Source: Planctomycetota bacterium (GTDB taxonomy: Bacteria; Planctomycetota; UBA1135; GCA-002686595). Taken from it: 11,727 nt of DNA. Below the pieces are notes generated by a model that searched no databases, was not told the origin of the DNA, and saw only the letters and a program-made list of their open reading frames with translations. The stretch lies in assembly GCA_029259675.1 (NCBI GenBank), contig JAJDES010000566.1, forward strand, positions 1 through 11,727. Reading direction: 5' to 3'. Shown here in pieces: positions 6,836 to 11,727 of the stretch; positions within the stretch are counted from its first letter, which is position 1, and the number at the start of each line of letters is the position of its first letter. Made by a program: the position numbers and the translations under genes.

Positions 6836-7993
6836 ATGAATGACCATTGCTCGGAACCTCTGCCGGCAATGGCGCGAATCAATCCCCACCGGGACTTGTT
6901 GCTCGAGTGCGATTCGGCCGGCAAATCCATGCTTGAGTTTCACCGCCGCTTGCCGGCCTACATGCCGACTCCGCTGCTGAATCTTCCGACCGTTGCTGCG
7001 CGCCTTGGAGTCGGATCGGTTCACCTCAAAGATGAGTCGAATCGCCTGGGCTTGCCCGCGTTCAAAATATTGGGGGCAAGCTGGGCTGTCGCGCGCGCCC
7101 TCGCCAGGCGATTTGGCGGGGACATGCTGCCCGATTTCGAATTGCTGCAACCCGAATTGCGCGGCAAACCAATCCTCATCTCCGCAACGGACGGCAATCA
7201 CGGGCGCGCCGTCGCCCACGTGGCCCGCACACTTGGCCTGCCCGCTCGCATCTTCCTGCCGGCCGGCGCCGCACCCGCACGCAGTCGGGCCCTGCGCGAA
7301 GAGGGCGCTGAAGTTCGGATCGTGAATGGTGATTACGACGATGCCGTTGCTCGCGCTGCGCGATTCGCTGAAAAATGCGGCGGTCTACTCGTACAGGACA
7401 CCGTCGTGGACGGGCAATCGGATGTGCCGAGCGACATCGTGCACGGATACCTCACCCTGTTCTTGGAAATCGACGCCGCCCGCACCGGACAACCGGCATT
7501 CGACCTAGTCCTGGTTCAAATCGGTGTCGGCTCGCTGGCTGCAACCGCAGTTCAACATTACAGGTTTCGCGGCATGGCCCAACAACCTGCACTGATTGGA
7601 GTGGAACCGATCCACGCCGCCAGCACCCTGGCAGCCTGCGACTCCGGCCGCATTGTTCGACTCCCCCAGGGCCCGCGCACGATCATGGCCGGATTGGAGT
7701 GCGGGACAGTGTGCGAATTGGCATGGCCTCAAATTCGCGACGGTTTCGACGGCTTTTTGGCCGTGCATGATGAGCGAACCAAGATGGCTATGCGCTGCCT
7801 GCATGAAGCCGGCGTGGTTTCCGGCGAGTCGGGAGCTGCCGGCCTAGCGGGTCTGATGGAACTCGTCGAAGGAAGCGGGGGTGAACTGGCCAGGCACGTC
7901 GGTTTGGGGGCGAACAGCAATGTGCTGATGCTCTCCACCGAAGGCGCGACGGATCCCGAGGGCTATGGGGCTGCGATTCAGAAGGGTGATTGA
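6836..7993 (+). CDS. dpaL: Diaminopropionate ammonia-lyase-like PLP enzyme
   Basis: A 385-residue fold-type II PLP enzyme. Diaminopropionate ammonia-lyase converts 2,3-diaminopropionate to pyruvate and two ammonia. The sequence follows the family along its length: FHRRLPAYMPTPLLNL (35-50), VHLKDESNRLGLPAFKILGAS (62-82) with the PLP lysine at 77, SATDGNHGRAVAHVARTLG (116-134) with Asp119, NGDYDDAV (164-171), LVQDTVVDG (185-193) with Asp188, the glycine loop QIGVGSLAA (228-236), TIMAGLECG (282-290), SGESGAAGL (329-337) and LSTEGATDPEGY (366-377). Lys77, Asp119 and Asp188 correspond to the catalytic Lys77, Asp120 and Asp189 described for the E. coli enzyme (from memory). Length is close to the usual value of about 400. 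The gene could instead act on a related amino acid such as serine or threonine, but TDGNHG rather than SxGNH favours the diaminopropionate group. ATG 6836 and ATG 6869 are both possible starts; neither has a ribosome binding site. Confidence 0.88.
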   Translation: MNDHCSEPLPAMARINPHRDLLLECDSAGKSMLEFHRRLPAYMPTPLLNLPTVAARLGVGSVHLKDESNRLGLPAFKILGASWAVARALARRFGGDMLPDFELLQPELRGKPILISATDGNHGRAVAHVARTLGLPARIFLPAGAAPARSRALREEGAEVRIVNGDYDDAVARAARFAEKCGGLLVQDTVVDGQSDVPSDIVHGYLTLFLEIDAARTGQPAFDLVLVQIGVGSLAATAVQHYRFRGMAQQPALIGVEPIHAASTLAACDSGRIVRLPQGPRTIMAGLECGTVCELAWPQIRDGFDGFLAVHDERTKMAMRCLHEAGVVSGESGAAGLAGLMELVEGSGGELARHVGLGANSNVLMLSTEGATDPEGYGAAIQKGD

Positions 7994-8038
7994 GTTGGGT
8001 GTGGCGCCCTGCTGGCGCGGCACAAGGCATCATCCAAC

Positions 8039-8060
8039 TAGCCTACTTTGGAGTAGGCTA
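8039..8060. other. Perfect 9-bp hairpin between dpaL-like and yfhO-like genes
   Basis: TAGCCTACT (8039-8047) and AGTAGGCTA (8052-8060) are perfect inverted repeats around a TTGG loop. The hairpin lies 46 bases after the ammonia-lyase stop and 110 bases before the next start. A partial third copy, AGCCTA, occurs about 10 bases downstream. No T-run follows on either strand, so it may be a factor-dependent terminator, an RNA-stabilising hairpin or a protein-binding palindrome. Confidence 0.4.
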
Positions 8061-8169
8061 CTAACGAAGAAGCCTATTTGTAGCTCCCGGAGGCCCTCAG
8101 CGCCCCTCCCCGCGGCCCGGAAGACCGAATCCGAGCGCCGGGGCCAAGCCCCCACTATGGTCTCTGGCC

Positions 8170-10365
8170 GTGAGTAGCCCCCCGCCATCCAATGCGCAAA
8201 GCGCAGTAGACCCCGGCTTTGCCCGGAGCCAGGCAAAGTCGCCCCGGGCCGGCTTGACCTGGCACCTGCCCGCTCTGTTGTTGTTGCTCGCACTCGCACT
8301 TTTGCGTCACGGGGAACTTCTGCCCGGCCGCGGGCTAATTCTCGACGCAGACGTTTTGCAGGAGCATCAACCGGCGTACAGCTTGTTGCGAGAAGCCTGG
8401 GATGAGGGCGCGCTCTTGCCCTTTTGGAATCGCCACGCGTTTTCGGGCAGCCCCTACTTTCCGGTGATCGACAAGCCGCTGCTGTATCCGCCGACCTGGT
8501 TGATGCTGGCATGCTTCGAACCCGAGCGCGCCTTTCTTTGGTCCATTCCATTGCACTCGGTGCTCGCCGCCTGGGCCATGTACGCCCTGGCTTGGTACCT
8601 GACTAGGCACCGCAGCGTAGCCATGGCCGCCGGAGCGCTTTTCGCCACCGGAATGTTGCTGACACGCATTCACACTGGCTTGCCCTACTGGGGCTATGCC
8701 GAAGCTTGGGTTCCACTTGTTGCGTTGAGCGCGCTGAAGTGCATGAAGAGCTCGCGCCCAAGCCTGCACGCAATTTTGCTTGGCCTCTTCATCGCGCTCC
8801 AAGTGCACGCCGGAGGAATCTTTGTCGCCAGCTACAGCGCCATGCTGGTGGCCGCCATTTTCCTATTCGGTCAAGCCGACGGAAATTCTCGCGTGCAGCG
8901 CATCCTGGCGGCAACAGTCATCTCGCTGCCCGTTGCGCTCGGTCTGACCGCAGTCCGATTGATTCCAATGTTCCACTGGATTGATTTGACGACGCGCGGC
9001 GAATCGCTCGGCTTGCGCGACAGTTTGGGTGAAGTTTTCAGGCCCCTGGAGCAATTCGGAGGCAGGCAACACGCCTTGAGCTTGGGACTTTGGACCCTGT
9101 GCGGAGTGTTCTGCTTGTGGCGAACCTGGAGGCGCGGCCTGAGCTTTTTCGCAGCTGCGCTCTTGGCTCTAATCCTCGCCGGCGGATACTTCCATGAGTC
9201 ACTCTACGAGTGGATCCCCGGCTACGATCGCACGCGCCATGTCGCCCGCGCATTGGTCCTGTATGTGCCCTCCGCGATTGCCCTCGGTGCCATCGGTGCC
9301 GGCAATCTTTTGGATCGCATGCTTGGGGGCCGACCCCCCGCAAAATGGATGCGGCATTTGGTCTTGCCATTGATCGCACTGGGCGTGGCCTTTGAGCAGG
9401 ATCTCTTTCAAAGCAATGCCCAAGGCACGCGCCTGATTGAAGCCCCGACGAACGAATGGGCCGCTGCCAAACAATTGGGCACTGAAGCAGCGGGTTTTCG
9501 CTATTACACAACGGCGCGCTGGGACCTTCCGCGCACCTACGCTAACGGCGGCGAAGCGACGAACGGCAGATTGGGAGGGCTGCGATACAAAGACTACGAC
9601 GCCGCCATGGACGCGCTAGCCGGCGAACAACTCGTCATGGCCCTGCGCATTCTCGGTTGCCATTCGGCCGTACTGCGCAATGCGCGCGATCTGCCCGGTC
9701 TGCGGCCGATCGGGCCAATTCAGAAGGACGCGATTGAAGCTGAGCTGGACGCTGGAACGCGCGTGTTGCACGAGGTGGAGGACCCACTCGGCCGCACTCA
9801 ATCAATAGGGTACGCCATCGCCATCAGCACCAAGTGTCGTCCGGACCTTGAACGGCGACTGCGCAGCCGCCCGAAATTTGACCCCAAAGCTTCGGCCCTG
9901 ATTCGGATCGACGCCAGTGACGACATTTCAACCTTCGACGGCTTGGTGATTGAAAATTCGATCGAAATGTCCGCTTTCGCATTGCCCTTCGATGGACCCA
10001 TTTTAATGAACCGGGCGCCAATGGAGGAATTCGACAAGCTTATCGAGCATGAAACCGTGCGAAGCCCCGTTTCGGTAAGCGGCGAGACTCGCTCGAATCA
10101 ATTGGTCATGGATCTCAACGGCGAAAGCGGATGGCTCAAGCTTTCCGAGACAATTGCGCGCTATCCCGGATGGAAAGCCAAAGCCGATGGAAAGGCCGTG
10201 AAGCTCTTCTTGGCCGATGGCCTAGTTTCAGCGGTGCATGTGCCCGAGCAAACCAAGCAACTTACCCTGCAGTACACCCCCCCTGGATTTAGGCTAGGAG
10301 CAACGATCACGATCCTCACCCTGCTAATTGGCGCCTTTCTTCTGCTTCGATTGAATCGCCCCTGA
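8170..10365 (+). CDS. YfhO-type multispanning membrane protein (GT-C glycosyltransferase-like)
   Basis: A 731-residue polytopic membrane protein resembling the YfhO family, which is related to GT-C glycosyltransferases using polyprenyl-linked sugars. The first membrane segment is at about 33-46. The following extracytoplasmic loop carries acidic residues (LILDADVLQEHQP, 56-68, Asp59/Asp61 as candidate catalytic positions). The family signature then appears: LLPFWNRHAFSGSPYF (82-97) and LLYPPTW (104-110). Several further hydrophobic segments follow to about residue 410. The segment from about 420 to 700 is largely soluble and extracytoplasmic. Near the end, ARYPGWKAKADGK (663-675), VSAVHVP (686-692) and LQYTPPGFRLG (698-708) match the YfhO C-terminal PGW...DG...Y.P signature, followed by a last membrane helix (about 708-727). 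The start is GTG 8170 without a ribosome binding site, and a slightly later start is possible. The donor and acceptor cannot be predicted from the neighbours. Confidence 0.82.
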   Translation: MSSPPPSNAQSAVDPGFARSQAKSPRAGLTWHLPALLLLLALALLRHGELLPGRGLILDADVLQEHQPAYSLLREAWDEGALLPFWNRHAFSGSPYFPVIDKPLLYPPTWLMLACFEPERAFLWSIPLHSVLAAWAMYALAWYLTRHRSVAMAAGALFATGMLLTRIHTGLPYWGYAEAWVPLVALSALKCMKSSRPSLHAILLGLFIALQVHAGGIFVASYSAMLVAAIFLFGQADGNSRVQRILAATVISLPVALGLTAVRLIPMFHWIDLTTRGESLGLRDSLGEVFRPLEQFGGRQHALSLGLWTLCGVFCLWRTWRRGLSFFAAALLALILAGGYFHESLYEWIPGYDRTRHVARALVLYVPSAIALGAIGAGNLLDRMLGGRPPAKWMRHLVLPLIALGVAFEQDLFQSNAQGTRLIEAPTNEWAAAKQLGTEAAGFRYYTTARWDLPRTYANGGEATNGRLGGLRYKDYDAAMDALAGEQLVMALRILGCHSAVLRNARDLPGLRPIGPIQKDAIEAELDAGTRVLHEVEDPLGRTQSIGYAIAISTKCRPDLERRLRSRPKFDPKASALIRIDASDDISTFDGLVIENSIEMSAFALPFDGPILMNRAPMEEFDKLIEHETVRSPVSVSGETRSNQLVMDLNGESGWLKLSETIARYPGWKAKADGKAVKLFLADGLVSAVHVPEQTKQLTLQYTPPGFRLGATITILTLLIGAFLLLRLNRP

Positions 10366-10430
10366 ATCGAAGCACCGCTACGCTAGGTCCGACTGAACCT
10401 CACACATTCACACCAGACCCCCTTATAGCC

Positions 10431-10721
10431 ATGAGCCTCATCAACTGGATCTTCGATATTTACCAGCACACCCAAGTCGAAAAGGCGCGTGAGGAATCGG
10501 CGGACTTGCGGCGTGAACTCTCTTCGTTAAAAAATGCCGGATCTGCGGGCGGCGTGAACAACGAGAAACTCGAACGCGCGCTGGGCGAGCTGGCCTTGGC
10601 CACACGCACAGTGCAACGCATGTTGTTGGACAAGGGCATCTGCACCCACGAAGAGTTCGCGGCAAAGTTGCGCGAAGTTGACCTTGAAGATGGCCGCTCC
10701 GATGGTCGGTTGCCGCTTTAG
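10431..10721 (+). CDS. Small coiled-coil protein of unknown function
   Basis: A 96-residue protein I cannot name. It starts with an amphipathic aromatic stretch (MSLINWIFDIYQHTQ, 1-15), then a charged heptad-like helix (about 16-34, VEKAREESADLRRELSSL). A Gly/Ser/Ala/Asn hinge (35-44) leads to a second helix (45-68, NEKLERALGELALATRTVQRMLL). The tail is acidic, VDLEDGRSDG (83-92). It has no signal peptide and is probably cytosolic and oligomeric; the N-terminal helix could touch a membrane. Short proteins with this plan (NWxFDxxQ start, helix, EIDLxDGxxDG end) seem familiar as hypothetical proteins of planctomycetes, but that is recollection. It lies 65 bases after the YfhO-like gene. The ATG has no Shine-Dalgarno motif. 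Base composition and the continuous frame look like its neighbours. Confidence 0.7.
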   Translation: MSLINWIFDIYQHTQVEKAREESADLRRELSSLKNAGSAGGVNNEKLERALGELALATRTVQRMLLDKGICTHEEFAAKLREVDLEDGRSDGRLPL

Positions 10722-10803
10722 AGCTCAAGATCGGCCCATGCATGCGGCTTCCGAGGACGTCAATGCCATCAGCCAAATTCGTACTTACCGCTTGGATAGT
10801 GCA

Positions 10804-11727
10804 ATGATCACTTCAAGCTGCACAACACGGCATCAAGATTGGCTCCGACGAGCGCCCAATGGATGCGCCGCATTGTCGAAGCTGTGTTTGGCCGCTTTCC
10901 TATTCCTTGGCGCTTGCGAGTCGGCACGGGAAGGCGTGCAACAAAGTACCGTAGGTTCGAAGTTCGAATCTCCTGAAGGGCGCTCGCCCAACTTCTCCGA
11001 AGATGTAGCTCCGCTGATCTTTCGCGAATGCGTTACCTGCCATCGCGACGGAGGCTCGGCTCCATTCGCCCTGGACAGCTACTCCCGTGTCGCCGCACGA
11101 GCTCAGCTAGTGGAAGAAGTGATAAGCAGCGGCTACATGCCCCCCTGGAAGCCCGTTGCGGGATATGGCGAATTCGCCGGAGAACGCCGCCTTTCGGCCG
11201 ATGAGCGCAAGTTGATTCGCGATTGGTACCTAAATGGCATGCCGCAAGGCGACCCCAATTTGCGCCCGGATCCCCCTGTTGCGGCAAATGGTTGGCTGAT
11301 GGGGGAACCTGACTTGATTCTGGAAATGAAGGAAGCCTTCCAAGTTCGCCCGGAAGGATTGGATCAGTGGCAATGCTTCCTCTTTCCCACTGGTCAAACC
11401 ATAGAAAAGCACATCAACTCGATTGAAATTCGCCCTTCAAACCCGCGCGCCGTCCACCATGCAATCGCCTATGTAAGTGGCGCGAGTGAAAGGCCGAATT
11501 CTGATTTTTGGGGGGAGGAAGGCATGTGCGTGGGCAGAATTCCAATTGAGAATTCAATCGGTGGCTGGGCCCCCGGCCTGGAGTCTCCCAGATTGCCTGC
11601 GCACTTCGGAACGCGCTTGCCCGCAGGCACTGACATTCTGCTCGACACCCATTTCCTTCCCACAGGTCGCATTGAATTCGAGCGCACACGAATCGGATTG
11701 CGCTTCACCGATGTCGATCAGCCCACA
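10804..11727 (+). CDS. Lipoprotein with a cytochrome-c-like CxxCH domain and a copper type II monooxygenase-like domain, 3'-truncated by the window
   Basis: The frame is open to the window end (308 codons, no stop). Residues 24-38 give a hydrophobic signal ending in FLGAC, a good lipobox with Cys38. NFSEDVAPLIFRECVTCHRDGGSAPF (63-88) is a single heme-c site (Cys76, Cys79, His80), and MPPW at 112-115 offers the likely axial Met112. RRLSADERKLIRDWYLNGMPQGDP (128-151) closes that domain. GWLMGEPDLILEM (163-175) opens a region resembling copper type II ascorbate-dependent monooxygenases (PHM/DBH). It contains AVHHAIAY (216-223, His218/His219), GGWAPG (253-258), LPAGTDILLDTHF (272-284, His283) and LPTG, which match the three-histidine copper site. 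The second copper site (HxH and Met) would lie beyond the window. Domain boundaries are by eye and the substrate is unknown. ATG at 10738 (22 residues longer) and TTG at 10873 are alternative starts; no ribosome binding site marks any of them. The stop of the previous gene is 82 bases upstream. Confidence 0.88.
   Translation, partial: MITSSCTTRHQDWLRRAPNGCAALSKLCLAAFLFLGACESAREGVQQSTVGSKFESPEGRSPNFSEDVAPLIFRECVTCHRDGGSAPFALDSYSRVAARAQLVEEVISSGYMPPWKPVAGYGEFAGERRLSADERKLIRDWYLNGMPQGDPNLRPDPPVAANGWLMGEPDLILEMKEAFQVRPEGLDQWQCFLFPTGQTIEKHINSIEIRPSNPRAVHHAIAYVSGASERPNSDFWGEEGMCVGRIPIENSIGGWAPGLESPRLPAHFGTRLPAGTDILLDTHFLPTGRIEFERTRIGLRFTDVDQPT

Noticed and set aside
8140..8152. GGGGC-CAA-GCCCC hairpin before the YfhO-like gene
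   Set aside because: Only five pairs in very GC-rich sequence, with no T-run; not distinguishable from chance.
9038..9511. 157-codon minus-strand frame inside the YfhO-like gene
   Set aside because: Arginine-rich shadow of a well-supported plus-strand membrane protein; no motifs.

Overview
The window is an ordinary-looking stretch of a GC-rich bacterial chromosome with nine protein-coding genes and no RNA genes, insertion sequences, CRISPR or phage-like parts. The gene families point to the Planctomycetota or a nearby group (PVC or Acidobacteriota). They include a large FG-GAP/ASPIC (CRTAC-type) lipoprotein with an ENC...DSC module, a lipoprotein joining a cytochrome-c-like CxxCH domain to a copper monooxygenase-like domain, and a TraB-like protein of the AVHIA...FYxEL type. 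None of the chosen starts has a convincing Shine-Dalgarno sequence. The taxonomic guess is inference from family recollection, not a search.

Layout. Positions 1-780 (+) are the C-terminal part of glycine dehydrogenase (GcvP, glycine cleavage system), followed by a strong hairpin-plus-T-run terminator at 804-855. Convergent to it on the minus strand is a large exported FG-GAP/ASPIC lipoprotein (1015-3405, possibly starting as far out as 3534). Behind that, after about 400 bases without a credible gene, is a small PGPGW-like membrane protein (3809-4252, minus). A divergent intergenic region with a GC-rich hairpin separates it from a plus-strand run of six genes: an exported TraB/Tiki-like protein with a type II secretion pseudopilin G-like domain inside it (4441-5793), a class I SAM methyltransferase (5936-6805), a diaminopropionate ammonia-lyase-like PLP enzyme (6836-7993), a YfhO-type multispanning membrane protein (8170-10365), a 96-residue coiled-coil protein (10431-10721), and a cytochrome c/copper monooxygenase-like lipoprotein (10804 to beyond the window end). 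The last gene is open at the right edge.

How the genes relate. The methyltransferase and the ammonia-lyase are only 30 bases apart and could be co-transcribed; the other plus-strand genes are spaced by 65 to 176 bases and need not form an operon. Three or four products are predicted to be exported or membrane-anchored (FG-GAP lipoprotein, TraB/GspG protein, YfhO-like protein, copper monooxygenase-like lipoprotein), but nothing shows that they act together. I do not see a recognisable undescribed multi-gene system. The most unusual item is the GspG-like domain embedded between the two halves of the TraB-like protein.
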